Source: Agromyces mediolanus (GTDB lineage Bacteria; Actinomycetota; Actinomycetes; Actinomycetales; Microbacteriaceae). Taken from it: DNA of 36,724 bases. Under the pieces are notes generated by a model, which had not been told where the DNA came from, did not search any database, and saw nothing but the letters and a program-made list of their open reading frames with translations. Positions 10,906 through 18,470 of this stretch are shown one piece after another; the stretch's first letter is position 1; every line of letters starts with the position of its first letter. A program made the position numbers and the translations under genes. The DNA lies in NCBI RefSeq assembly GCF_014648575.1, contig NZ_BMRJ01000003.1:186933-223656 (forward strand), in the 5' to 3' direction.

Positions 10906-11379
10906 TCAGTCCTCGGTGGGCGCCTTCGGGAGCTCCACATCGCTCGCGTAGGGCAGCCGGGACTTGGCCACGACGAGCACGTCGACGACGAGCGAGGCGA
11001 GCACGCCGGCCACGATGCTGAGGAAGAGCACCGTCGGGTCGAGCCAGTCGACGCCGCGCAGGACGACGACGAGCACGATGAAGACGATGAACTTCACGAT
11101 CCAGCCGCCGAGGACGACGCCGAAGAAGATGCCGACGAAGAGGTCGCTGTTCGCGTAGCGGTTGGCGAGGAGGATGCTCGCCGAGGTGATGCCCATGAAC
11201 ACGACGGCCATCACCGTGCCGATGAGGGCGCTCACGAGACCGGGCACCCCGGCGAAGACGAGGCCGAGCACCGAGCTCACCACCAGGATCACGGCGGCCA
11301 GGAGGCCGCCCCAGGTGAGCGCCCGGCGGAGCACCGGGTTCGAGGTGGGCGTGCGGTCTGCGGGGGCGACGTCGTTCAT
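10906..11379 (-). CDS. AtpI-like / hypothetical membrane protein upstream of atp operon
   Basis: This 157-residue protein has four predicted membrane helices: LTWGGLLAAVILVVSSVLGLV, LVSALIGTVMAVVFMGITS, FVGIFFGVVLGGWIVKFIV and VLFLSIVAGVLASLVVDVLVV. Its position, directly upstream of atpB and downstream of a WecA gene, is that of Rv1303 in M. tuberculosis and of AtpI proteins in other bacteria, which have been linked to c-ring assembly or magnesium uptake. Sequence alone does not prove that role. The ATG at 11379 overlaps the upstream stop as ATGA, with AGGAG 4 nt before it. A 112-bp gap with a candidate promoter separates it from atpB. Confidence 0.8.
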   Translation of the reverse strand: MNDVAPADRTPTSNPVLRRALTWGGLLAAVILVVSSVLGLVFAGVPGLVSALIGTVMAVVFMGITSASILLANRYANSDLFVGIFFGVVLGGWIVKFIVFIVLVVVLRGVDWLDPTVLFLSIVAGVLASLVVDVLVVAKSRLPYASDVELPKAPTED

Positions 11380-12656
11380 CGGGCTCCTGTTCCGGGGTCG
11401 CCCGATTCTACTGAGGGCGTCCCTGCGAGTTCGTCGAGCCCGTCGGCGTCGAGCGGCGCCTCGGGCGCTCCCCCGGCGGCGTTCACGGGCCCCTCGACCG
11501 GGCGCTCCTCCGCGGCGACCGTCTGACGCTTGCGCCGGCCGAGCGGAGCGAGCGTCAACGCGGTGCACACGACGAAGCCGACCCCGAGGAACACGAAGGC
11601 CCAGACCACGTCGAGGTCGAAGTAGACGGGGAAGACGTAGGTGAGGAGGCAGCCGACCGACGCCACGGCCGTCCAGCCGTAGAAGATGAGCACGGCGTTC
11701 AGGTGGCTGTGGCCCATGTCGAGCAGCCGGTGGTGCAGGTGCTTGCGGTCGGCCGTGAAGGGCGACTTGCCAGCGCGGAGGCGCCGGACGATGGCCAGGC
11801 CGAAGTCGAGCAGCGGGATGAGCAGCACGATGAAGGGCAGCAGGATCGGGATGAACGCCGCGAAGAGCTGCTCGAAGCCGACGCTGCCCGGGTTCAGCTG
11901 ACCCGTGACCGAGATCGCGGACGTCGCCATCAGCAAGCCCACGAGGAGCGCACCGGCGTCGCCCATGAACAGCTTCGCGGGGCGCCAGTTCAGCGGCAGG
12001 AAGCCCGCGCAGGCGCCGACGAGCACGACGGCGATGATCGAGGCGAGATTGAAGTAGTTGGTCGGCGAGGTCTGCTGCACGAGCAGATAGGTGTAGACGA
12101 AGAAGACGCCGTTCGCGATGAGCGAGACACCCGCCACGAGCCCGTCGAGGCCGTCGATGAAGTTCACCGCGTTCATCACGAGCACGATGGCGAAGACCGT
12201 CACCGCGGCCGACATCCAGGAGGAGCCGACGGTGATGCCGCCGATCGGCAGCGAGACGATGGAGACGCCCTGCCAGGTGATGAGGCCGGCGGCGATGAAC
12301 TGGCCGGCGAGCTTCGTCATCCAGTCGAGGTCCCAGAGGTCGTCCGCGACGCCGATGAGGACGATGAGCAGGGCCGCACCGAGGATCGCGAGCACCTGGC
12401 CCGGGTTCTGGAAGATGATGGCGACGTTCGCGAAGCGCGTCGAGCCGAGCGAGGACACGAACCAGGCGGCGCCGAACGCGGCGAGCACGCCGATGAACAT
12501 GGCGATGCCGCCGAGCCTCGGGGTCGGCCGGGTGTGGACGTCGCGTTCGCGGATCTTCGGGTAGAGCCGGTACTTGAGGCTCAGCCGCCAGACCACGACC
12601 GCGCAACCGAAGGTGACGAGCGCGGCGAGGAGCGCGAGTGCGACGAACAGGGTCAT
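11376..12656 (-). CDS. wecA: Polyprenyl-phosphate GlcNAc-1-phosphate transferase (MraY/WecA family)
   Basis: This 426-residue integral membrane enzyme should transfer a sugar-1-phosphate, probably GlcNAc-1-P, from a UDP-sugar to a polyprenyl phosphate. In mycobacteria the equivalent gene starts arabinogalactan linker synthesis. Family motifs are the aspartate pair in LIGVADDLWDLDW (about residues 105-106), NAVNFIDGLDGLVAGV (DGLDG at 168-172), KLFMGDAGALLVG, and the HLHHRLLDMG histidine block (306-310) that marks the WecA-like branch. About ten membrane helices are present. The last 70 residues form a polar Ala/Pro/Glu tail. The ATG at 12656 overlaps the sua5 stop by 4 bp, and the stop overlaps the AtpI-like start by 4 bp. 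Confidence 0.92.
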   Translation of the reverse strand: MTLFVALALLAALVTFGCAVVVWRLSLKYRLYPKIRERDVHTRPTPRLGGIAMFIGVLAAFGAAWFVSSLGSTRFANVAIIFQNPGQVLAILGAALLIVLIGVADDLWDLDWMTKLAGQFIAAGLITWQGVSIVSLPIGGITVGSSWMSAAVTVFAIVLVMNAVNFIDGLDGLVAGVSLIANGVFFVYTYLLVQQTSPTNYFNLASIIAVVLVGACAGFLPLNWRPAKLFMGDAGALLVGLLMATSAISVTGQLNPGSVGFEQLFAAFIPILLPFIVLLIPLLDFGLAIVRRLRAGKSPFTADRKHLHHRLLDMGHSHLNAVLIFYGWTAVASVGCLLTYVFPVYFDLDVVWAFVFLGVGFVVCTALTLAPLGRRKRQTVAAEERPVEGPVNAAGGAPEAPLDADGLDELAGTPSVESGDPGTGAR

Positions 12657-13447
12657 GAGCGGGCGGCGTCCGTCCCGTCGGGGGCGCTCTCGGTCGCGTC
12701 GTCCGCGGTCGTCGCGGCATCCGCTTCGCTGGACGCCGCGGGGGCCGGGGGCTCCGCGATCGGGGCGAGGAGCTCCTCCCCCACCACCTCGGCGATGCGC
12801 TCGCGGGTGATGACCCCGGCGCGGACGATGCGCAGGAGTCCGCCGGAGGCGAGCGCCGTGGCGTCGACGATGGTCGAGGACAGGTCGCCCGGCCGTTCGC
12901 CGACCGCCTCGTAGCCCGTGCCGCTCGGCCCCGCCTCGAGGTAGACGGCGACCGAGTCGCCGAGCATGGCCTCGGCCTCCGCGGCGGTGGTGGCGCTGGG
13001 CCGGCCGGAGAGGTTCGCCGAGGAGACCGCGAGGGGGCCCGTCTCGCTCAGCAGTTCGAGCGCGATCGGGTGCGAGGGCATGCGGAGCGCGACCGTGCCC
13101 CGCGTCTCGCCCAGGTCCCACTGCAGCGAGGGCTGGGCGTGCAGGATGACGGTGAGGCCGCCCGGCCAGAACGCGGCGACGAGCTCGCGCACGGCGTCGG
13201 GTACCTCCGCGGCGAGGGCGTCCAGCGTGGGGATGCCGGGCACGAGCACGGGCGGCGGCGAGGTGCGCCCGCGGCCCTTGGCGTCGAGCAGTCGCTGCAC
13301 GGCGTCGGGGGTGAAGGCGTCGGCGGCGAGCCCGTAGACCGTGTCGGTCGGCAGCACGACGAGCTCGCCCCGGCCGATCGCGCCCCTCGCGAGGCGCATT
13401 CCGGTGAGCAGCTGGGAGTCGACCGAGCAGTCGTAGATGGCAGTCAT
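12653..13447 (-). CDS. sua5: L-threonylcarbamoyladenylate synthase (Sua5/YciO/YrdC family)
   Basis: This 264-residue enzyme makes threonylcarbamoyl-AMP from threonine, bicarbonate and ATP, the first step of the t6A37 modification of ANN-decoding tRNAs. Signature parts are GELVVLPTDTVYGLAADAF (residues 27-45), the basic loop DAKGRGRTSPPPVLVP, FWPGGLTVILHA, TVALRMPSHP, and SSANLSGRPS (142-151). The YrdC domain ends near residue 215. The remaining 50 residues are an Ala/Glu/Asp-rich low-complexity tail, not a recognisable Sua5 domain. In many actinobacteria prmC lies directly upstream. Here an exporter cassette separates them. The ATG at 13447 has only a weak ribosome site, and a -10 box lies 9 nt away. 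Confidence 0.92.
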   Translation of the reverse strand: MTAIYDCSVDSQLLTGMRLARGAIGRGELVVLPTDTVYGLAADAFTPDAVQRLLDAKGRGRTSPPPVLVPGIPTLDALAAEVPDAVRELVAAFWPGGLTVILHAQPSLQWDLGETRGTVALRMPSHPIALELLSETGPLAVSSANLSGRPSATTAAEAEAMLGDSVAVYLEAGPSGTGYEAVGERPGDLSSTIVDATALASGGLLRIVRAGVITRERIAEVVGEELLAPIAEPPAPAASSEADAATTADDATESAPDGTDAARS

Positions 13448-13456
13448 GACCTGCCG

Positions 13457-13462
13457 ATTCTA
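13457..13462 (-). promoter_or_regulatory. Candidate -10 box for sua5-wecA-atpI
   Basis: TAGAAT on the minus strand ends 9 nt before the sua5 ATG, predicting a leaderless or nearly leaderless transcript. No clear -35 was found. It would give this operon its own promoter, separate from prmC and from the exporter genes upstream. Confidence 0.45.
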
Positions 13463-13502
13463 GTCCGGGCCCACGAGCGGCGACGGCGTCCGGCCGGGGC
13501 GC

Positions 13503-13541
13503 GGCGGATGCCTCTGGCGACGCGCGCCCGAGGCATCCGCC
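13503..13541 (-). terminator. Terminator of the ABC exporter operon
   Basis: The arms GGCGGATGCCTC (13503-13514) and GAGGCATCCGCC (13530-13541) form a perfect 12-bp stem with a 15-nt loop, about 12 bp beyond the permease stop. No U tract follows, as is common in high-GC actinobacteria. Both arms contain the repeated word GGATGCCTC found elsewhere in the window. Confidence 0.75.
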
Positions 13542-13552
13542 GTGTCGGCGCC

Positions 13553-14392
13553 TCAGCGGCGGCCGGCCTTGCGCCGGAACAGCCAGGCACCCCAGACGGC
13601 CGCGACGAGCACGATGCCGAGGCACCACGCGAGCGCGATCCAGCCGGAGCTGCCGAGCGGAGTGCCGACGAGGAACGAGCGGATCGTCTCGATCACCGGG
13701 GTGATCGGCTGGTGCTCCGCGATCGGCCGGAGCCAGTCCGGCATGGTCTCGACGGGGACGAACGCGCTCGACACGTACGGCAGGAACAAAAGGATGAAGC
13801 CGTAGCCGTTCGCCGCCTCCGGGCTCGAGGCCGCGAGGCCGATCGCCGCGAACAGGTAGGTGATCGCGAGGATGTAGAGCGCGACGACGCCGAACATCGC
13901 GAGCCAGTCGAGCGCCGTCGCGCTCGGCCGGAAGCCGACGAGCAGGGCGACGCCGATGACGACGGCGGTGGCGAGGAGGTTCCGGATGACGCTCACGATC
14001 ACGTGGCCCGTGAGCACGGCTCCGCTGCGCAGCGGCATCGTGCGGAAGCGCTCGATGATGCCCGTCGTCATGTCGCGCGACACCGAGACGGCGGTCGAGG
14101 AGGCGCCGAAGCCCGCGCACAGCAGGATGATGCCGGGCACGACGTAGTCGACGTAGCCGCCGCTCGGGTCGATCGCCTGGCCGAAGATGAAGGTGAACAT
14201 CAGCATGAGCATCACCGGCAGCACGACGGCCATCAGGAGCGCTTCGGGGTCGCGGAGCTCCTGGAGCAGGCTCCGCGTCACGAAGACGCGCTCGGCGACG
14301 GTGCCGCGGATGCGGGGGCGGAGGGCGCGCGGCGGCGCGGCGGCCGTCGCGGTGCGCGCGGGCGGGGTGGTGGTGGTCGTGGTTGTGGTCAT
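13553..14392 (-). CDS. ABC-2 type exporter permease (DrrB-like)
   Basis: This 279-residue membrane protein has six predicted helices, including ALLMAVVLPVMLMLMFTFIFG, VPGIILLCAGFGASSTAVS and the last AWCLGIVLVAAVWGAWLFRR. The block DMTTGIIERFRTMPLRSGAVL GHV matches the cytoplasmic loop of DrrB/NodJ-type ABC-2 permeases. Such permeases pair with a DrrA ATPase to export drugs or lipids. The substrate is unknown here. The first nine residues are Met plus a run of eight Thr, encoded by an ACC/ACA/ACG tract that could vary in length. GAAGGGA precedes the ATG at 14392. It follows the ATPase gene by 60 bp and is followed by a strong hairpin. Confidence 0.9.
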   Translation of the reverse strand: MTTTTTTTTPPARTATAAAPPRALRPRIRGTVAERVFVTRSLLQELRDPEALLMAVVLPVMLMLMFTFIFGQAIDPSGGYVDYVVPGIILLCAGFGASSTAVSVSRDMTTGIIERFRTMPLRSGAVLTGHVIVSVIRNLLATAVVIGVALLVGFRPSATALDWLAMFGVVALYILAITYLFAAIGLAASSPEAANGYGFILLFLPYVSSAFVPVETMPDWLRPIAEHQPITPVIETIRSFLVGTPLGSSGWIALAWCLGIVLVAAVWGAWLFRRKAGRR

Positions 14393-14452
14393 GGTCGTCC
14401 CTTCGTGGTCGCTTCGCTTCGCTGCGTCAGGTGGTCTCGCTCCGTCACGTGG

Positions 14453-15385
14453 TCACTTCGTCTCGAGCAGCTCGCCCGACCGGGCCGCCGACGCCGCGGT
14501 CCGTCCCGGTGTCCCGCCCGCGGTGATCGCGAGGAAGACGTCGTCGAGGCTGGGGCGGCGGATGCCGATGCGCGCGCCGGGCACGGCGCCGAGCTCGCTG
14601 CGGTCGAGTTCGTCGATGGCGCCGCGCAGGGCGTGCACGCTGCCGTCGGTGGGGATCTCGCGCAGGAGATCCCCGTCGGCGTCGCGGAGCTCGACGAACT
14701 CGCCGCCGACCCGCGCCTTGAGCTCGGCCGCGGTGCCCTCGGCCGCGATCACGCCGTGGTCGAGCACCGCGATGCGATCGGCGAGCCGGTCGGCCTCCTC
14801 GAGGTACTGGGTGGTGAGGAAGACGGTCGTGCCGGCGTCGGCGAGCGAGCGGATGATGGCCCAGAGCTCCTGCCTGCTGCGGGTGTCGAGCCCCGTCGTC
14901 GGCTCGTCCAGGAAGAGCACCGGCACGTCGACGACGAGGCTCAGCGAGAGGTCGAGTCGGCGACGCATCCCGCCCGAGAACGTGCTGACGCGGCGCTTCG
15001 CCGCGCCTTCGAGCTCGAAGCGGGCGAGCAGTCCGGCGGCCTTCGCGCGCGCCTGCCTGCGGTCCAGCCCGGACAACCGCCCGAGCATCACCAGATTCTC
15101 GATCGCGGTGAGCTCGCCGTCGACGGCGGCCGACTGGCCGGTCAGTGCGATGCGGCGCTGCACCTCGCCGGGCGCGGTGCGGACGTCGGCGCCGACGACG
15201 GTCGCCTCGCCCGCGTCCGCTCGGACGAGCGTCGTGAGGATGCCGATGGTGGTCGTCTTGCCCGCGCCGTTCGGGCCGAGCAGCGCGAAGATGCTGCCCG
15301 TCGGGACGGCGAGGTCGAGACCGGCGAGCACCTCCGTGCTGCCGTACCGCTTGCGCAGGCCGCGGGCTTGGATGGCGAGTTCCAC
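14453..15385 (-). CDS. ABC exporter ATP-binding protein (DrrA-like)
   Basis: This 310-residue ATPase powers the neighbouring permease. Walker A is GPNGAGKTTT at about residues 38-47, the Q-loop lies around LTGQSAAVDGELT, the signature is FSGGMRRRLDLS, and Walker B with its catalytic Glu is VLFLDEPTTGLD. The H-loop is FLTTQYLEEADRLADRI. The C-terminal 80 residues, with LRDADGDLLREIPTDGSVHALRGAID and ending RRPSLDDVFLAIT, form the DrrA-type regulatory extension. The start is a GTG at 15385 with GAAGGGA about 7 nt upstream. It diverges from the TetR gene across a 114-bp region with twin operator-like sites. Confidence 0.93.
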   Translation of the reverse strand: MELAIQARGLRKRYGSTEVLAGLDLAVPTGSIFALLGPNGAGKTTTIGILTTLVRADAGEATVVGADVRTAPGEVQRRIALTGQSAAVDGELTAIENLVMLGRLSGLDRRQARAKAAGLLARFELEGAAKRRVSTFSGGMRRRLDLSLSLVVDVPVLFLDEPTTGLDTRSRQELWAIIRSLADAGTTVFLTTQYLEEADRLADRIAVLDHGVIAAEGTAAELKARVGGEFVELRDADGDLLREIPTDGSVHALRGAIDELDRSELGAVPGARIGIRRPSLDDVFLAITAGGTPGRTAASAARSGELLETK

Positions 15386-15408
15386 GGGTGGTTCCCTTCG
15401 TCGATTGT

Positions 15409-15462
15409 CTGCGTATTACGCAAACTGTTTATGTCGCCTACAGTTGTTTAAGTAATACACAG
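15409..15462. promoter_or_regulatory. Twin inverted operator sites between exporter and TetR regulator
   Basis: CTGCGTATTACGCAAAC (15409-15425, plus strand) and CTGTGTATTACTTAAAC (15462-15446, minus strand) match at 14 of 17 positions and face each other across 20 bp. The first contains the perfect 13-bp palindrome TGCGTATTACGCA. The inner segment adds an AACTGT/ACAGTT dyad. The AT-rich composition stands out from the flanking DNA. TetR regulators commonly bind such sites beside their own genes; binding here is inferred. Confidence 0.65.
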
Positions 15463-15499
15463 TTCTAGACTGTGGTCAAGCCGAATCGAGGAGTGCCGA

Positions 15500-16534
15500 G
15501 TGAATCGACCCGAGCCGCCGACCGATCCCGAGCTGCCCCGCGGAGTGGCGCTGGCCTGGGGCATCGCCGCGCACCCCCAGCGCGGACCGAAGCGGGAGCT
15601 GTCGATCGAGCGCATCGTCGAGACGGCGATCGAGATCGCCGACGCCGAGGGGCTCGCCGCGGTCTCGATGAGCAAGGTCGCCACCGCGCTCGGCTTCACC
15701 ACGATGTCGCTGTACCGCTACGTCACGAGCAAGGACGACCTCGTCCTGCTGATGCAGGAGGGCGCGAGCCTGCCCACGCCGCCGAGCGAATCCGTCGAGC
15801 GGCACTGGCGCGCCGGGGTCACGGCATGGGTGCTCGCCATGCGCTCGACGTACCGCGAGCACCCCTGGCTCGTGGATATCCCGATCTCGGGCGCGCCGAT
15901 CACCCCGAACAGCCTCCAGATCGTCGACTGGTTCCTGCACGAGGTCCGGGAACTGCCGCTGAGCGACGGCGAGAAGATGTCGGCGCTGCTGCTGCTCACC
16001 GCCTACGTGCGCGCCACGAGCGCCCAGGAGCGCGATCTCAGCGCGGCGGGAGCGGACGGGGCGGATGCCTCCGGCTCCGCGGCGTTCGCGGCGCTCGCCG
16101 AGCTCGTGACGCCCGAGCGCTTCCCCTCACTCAGTCCGCTGTTCGCCGCCGGCGGCTACGTGCCGCCGCCCGAGGAGGTCGAGGAGGACGCGGACGCGGA
16201 CTTCACCTTCGGGCTCGAGCGCATCCTCGACGGACTCCAGTACCACCTCGACCGCACCGCCGCGGCGGAGAACGCCGCGCCGGCAGGCGCGAACGCGCGC
16301 GCGAGCGAGCCCCGCCCCGAGGAGGACCCGATGCTCGTGCCCCCCCGCGAAGCGAAGGTGCGTGACGCGGCGAAGGCCAGGAAGGAAGCCGAGCAGAAGG
16401 TTCGCGAGGCCGAGAAGGCCCTGCGCGAGGCGCGGAAACGCGAGCGGGAGGCCGTCAAGCAGGCCCGCGAACGCGAACAGCACGCCCGGGAGAAGGAGCT
16501 GCAGGCGAGGCAGAAGGCCGCGCGGCAGAGCTGA
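15500..16534 (+). CDS. TetR/AcrR family regulator with charged helical C-terminal tail
   Basis: This 344-residue regulator probably represses the divergent exporter operon. The N-terminal HTH spans about residues 33-80 (LSIERIVETAIEIADAEGLA, then the recognition part TTMSLYRYVTSKDDLVLLM). Residues 85-255 form the ligand-binding core seen in TetR proteins paired with drug exporters (PWLVDIPISGAPITPNSLQ, MSALLLLTAYVRATS). After a Pro/Ala/Glu linker, residues 285-344 are an unbroken Glu/Arg/Lys/Ala helix (EAEQKVREAEKALREARKRE and onward), which is not part of a normal TetR. An in-frame ATG at codon 278 (16331) has GGAGGA just upstream. The GTG start at 15500 has GAGGAG 6 nt before it. Confidence 0.9.
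   Translation: MNRPEPPTDPELPRGVALAWGIAAHPQRGPKRELSIERIVETAIEIADAEGLAAVSMSKVATALGFTTMSLYRYVTSKDDLVLLMQEGASLPTPPSESVERHWRAGVTAWVLAMRSTYREHPWLVDIPISGAPITPNSLQIVDWFLHEVRELPLSDGEKMSALLLLTAYVRATSAQERDLSAAGADGADASGSAAFAALAELVTPERFPSLSPLFAAGGYVPPPEEVEEDADADFTFGLERILDGLQYHLDRTAAAENAAPAGANARASEPRPEEDPMLVPPREAKVRDAAKARKEAEQKVREAEKALREARKREREAVKQAREREQHAREKELQARQKAARQS
16331..16534 (+). other. Possible internal start giving a 67-residue charged helix protein
   Basis: In frame with the TetR gene, ATG at 16331 is preceded at 4-6 nt by GAGGAGGA, a stronger ribosome site than most in the window. Translation from here would give a 67-residue protein made almost entirely of the Glu/Lys/Arg-rich helix. Whether it is made separately, or marks an old fusion of a small gene to TetR, cannot be told from sequence. 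Confidence 0.35.
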
Positions 16535-16543
16535 CCGCCGAGC

Positions 16544-17422
16544 TCAGCGCAGCGCGGTCGTCGCCCGGTCCCGGGCGGTGAGGTCGCGGTGGTGCGAGAT
16601 GCCGCGCCAACCGTCGCCGGCGAGGAGCGCCGCGATCGGCGCCGCCTGCAGCTCGCCGTGCTCGATCACGAGCAGGCCGCCCGGGCGCAGCAGCCGGAGC
16701 GCCCGCTGCGAGAGCACCCGCACGACGTCGAGTCCGTCCGCCCCGCCGTAGAGCGCCATCGCCGGGTCGTGCAGCCACACCTCGGGGTCGCGCGGCACCG
16801 CCTCGTCGGGCACGTAGGGCGGGTTCGAGATCACGAGGTCGACCCCGCCGTCGAGCTCGGGGAGCGCGTCCGCCAGGTCCCCGTGCACCAGCGTGAGATT
16901 CGACCCCGCGAGCTCCTCGACGTTGCGGCGGGTCCAGTCGATCGCGTCGTCCGACTTCTCCACCGCGTAGACCCTGGCGTGCGGCACCTCGGTGGCCAGG
17001 GCGATCGCGATCGCCCCGCTGCCGCTGCCGAGGTCGACGGCGACCGGTTCGGGCGCCGCGACCGCGCGCAGGGCCTCGACCGCGAGCTCCGTCACCTGCT
17101 CGGTCTCGGGGCGCGGGACGAAGACGCCCGGCCCGACGCGCAGCTCGAGCGAGCGGAACGCGGCACGCCCCGTGAGGTGCTGGAGCGGCTCACGCCGCAC
17201 ACGGCGGGCCACGAGGCCGTCGAGCGTGGCGACCTCGGCGTCGGGCACCTCGGCGCCGACGACGAGCTTCGCCTGCACTCCCCCGCGGCTGAGCCCCATG
17301 ACGTGGCCGAGCAGCAGCTCCGCGTCGACCTCGGGGTCGGGAACGCCCGCGGCCGCGAGTCGGGCCACCGTCTCCTCTCGCAGGTGACGCAGGGAACGGG
17401 CGGGCGGGTCGAACGAACTCAC
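16544..17422 (-). CDS. prmC: Peptide chain release factor N5-glutamine methyltransferase
   Basis: This 292-residue enzyme methylates the Gln of the GGQ motif in release factors RF1 and RF2. The N-terminal helical domain ends with EPLQHLTGRAAFRSLELRVG, followed by PGVFVPRPETEQ. The SAM-binding motif is DLGSGSG (about residues 130-136) and the catalytic motif is NPPY (200-203), inside VISNPPYVPDEAV. The GTG at 17422 is chosen because SSFDPPARSLRHLREE begins the family-like part and a -10 box lies 7 nt before it. The frame continues upstream with non-family sequence. In most actinobacteria it follows prfA, its substrate's gene. Here cysK-cysE and another gene lie between. Confidence 0.92.
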   Translation of the reverse strand: MSSFDPPARSLRHLREETVARLAAAGVPDPEVDAELLLGHVMGLSRGGVQAKLVVGAEVPDAEVATLDGLVARRVRREPLQHLTGRAAFRSLELRVGPGVFVPRPETEQVTELAVEALRAVAAPEPVAVDLGSGSGAIAIALATEVPHARVYAVEKSDDAIDWTRRNVEELAGSNLTLVHGDLADALPELDGGVDLVISNPPYVPDEAVPRDPEVWLHDPAMALYGGADGLDVVRVLSQRALRLLRPGGLLVIEHGELQAAPIAALLAGDGWRGISHHRDLTARDRATTALR

Positions 17423-17429
17423 GCAATGG

Positions 17430-17435
17430 AATGTA
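17430..17435 (-). promoter_or_regulatory. Candidate -10 box for prmC (leaderless)
   Basis: TACATT on the minus strand ends 7 nt before the prmC GTG at 17422. No ribosome site is visible, which agrees with a leaderless mRNA. It gives prmC its own promoter now that it is separated from prfA. Confidence 0.4.
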
Positions 17436-17464
17436 ACGCACACCCGGCTGTGAGGCTCCCGCCG

Positions 17465-17470
17465 TAGTCT
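17465..17470 (+). promoter_or_regulatory. Candidate -10 box for cysK-cysE
   Basis: TAGTCT lies 64 bp before the cysK ATG and just ahead of the 17472-17520 tandem repeat, in the 112-bp gap between divergent prmC and cysK. The -35 region is not clear, so this is tentative. Confidence 0.35.
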
Positions 17471-17471
17471 G

Positions 17472-17520
17472 GCAGCGCCCGACCCAGTTGCGCTCCGCAG
17501 CGCCCGACCCGTTGCTCTCC
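17472..17520 (+). repeat. Tandem direct repeat in the cysK leader
   Basis: Two adjacent copies of a 24-25 bp unit, each starting GCAGCGCCCGACCC and followed by GTTGC(G/T)CTCC, differ by one base indel and one substitution. They lie between a candidate -10 (17465) and the cysK ribosome site. The tandem could be two protein-binding sites or a recent duplication in the leader. Confidence 0.75.
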
Positions 17521-17534
17521 GAGAGGGGCTCCAG

Positions 17535-18470
17535 ATGGCCAAGATCTACGACGACATCACCCGGACGTTCGGCGGCACCCCGCTCGTGCGGCTGAACCGA
17601 CTCACCGAGGGCGCCGGCGCCACCGTGCTCGCGAAGCTCGAGTTCTACAACCCCTCGGCCAGCGTGAAGGACCGGCTCGGCGTCGGCATCGTCGACGCGG
17701 CCGAGGCATCCGGCCAGCTGCAGCCCGGCGGGACGATCGTCGAGGGCACGAGCGGCAACACCGGCATCGCGCTCGCCCTCATCGGCGCGGCCCGCGGGTA
17801 CCGGGTCATCCTCGCGATGCCCGAGACGATGTCGGCCGAGCGCAAGGCGCTGCTGAAGGCCTACGGCGCCGAGCTCGTGCTCACGCCGGGCTCCGAGGGC
17901 ATGCGCGGCGCCGTCTCGAAGGCGGAGGAGATCGCCGCCTCCACGCCCGGCGCGATCCTCGCGCGCCAGTTCGAGAACGAGGCGAACGTGGAGATCCACC
18001 GCAGGACGACGGCCGAGGAGGTCTGGGCCGACACCGACGGCGGCGTCGACATCTTCGTCTCCGGCATCGGCACGGGCGGCACGCTGACCGGCACCGGGCA
18101 GGTGCTGAAGGAGCGCAAGCCCGAGGTGAAGATCGTGGGCGTGGAGCCCGCCGAGTCGCCGATCCTGAACGGCGGCGAGCCCGGCCCGCACAAGATCCAG
18201 GGCATCGGGGCCAACTTCGTGCCCGCGGTGCTCGACCGCGAGGTCTACGACGAGATCATCGACGTGAACATCGACCAGGCCGTCGCCACGGCGCGCCGGC
18301 TCGGGCAGGAGGAGGGCATCCTCGGCGGCATCTCCTCGGGGGCGACGGTCTACGCCGCGCTCGAGCTCGCGAAGCGCCCCGAGAACGCCGGCAAGACGAT
18401 CGTCGTCATCGTCGCGAGCTACGGCGAGCGCTACCTGTCGACGGTGCTGTACGAAGGTCTGCTTGACTGA
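17535..18470 (+). CDS. cysK: Cysteine synthase A (O-acetylserine sulfhydrylase)
   Basis: This 311-residue PLP enzyme makes cysteine from O-acetylserine and sulfide. The N-terminus [20 protein letters not shown] is typical. Lys45 in [11 protein letters not shown] binds PLP. The substrate loop is [11 protein letters not shown] (about 72-82), the glycine-rich phosphate loop is [12 protein letters not shown], and [29 protein letters not shown] is the conserved active-site lid block. GAGAGGGG lies 5-10 nt before the ATG. cysE follows with an 8-bp overlap, so acetyl donor synthesis and sulfide incorporation are coupled, and the two products can form the CysK-CysE complex known in other bacteria. 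Confidence 0.96.
   Translation: MAKIYDDITRTFGGTPLVRLNRLTEGAGATVLAKLEFYNPSASVKDRLGVGIVDAAEASGQLQPGGTIVEGTSGNTGIALALIGAARGYRVILAMPETMSAERKALLKAYGAELVLTPGSEGMRGAVSKAEEIAASTPGAILARQFENEANVEIHRRTTAEEVWADTDGGVDIFVSGIGTGGTLTGTGQVLKERKPEVKIVGVEPAESPILNGGEPGPHKIQGIGANFVPAVLDREVYDEIIDVNIDQAVATARRLGQEEGILGGISSGATVYAALELAKRPENAGKTIVVIVASYGERYLSTVLYEGLLD

Noticed and set aside
17423..17542. Upstream extension of prmC across the cysK leader
   Set aside because: It has no PrmC-like sequence, and a -10 box lies just before the GTG at 17422.
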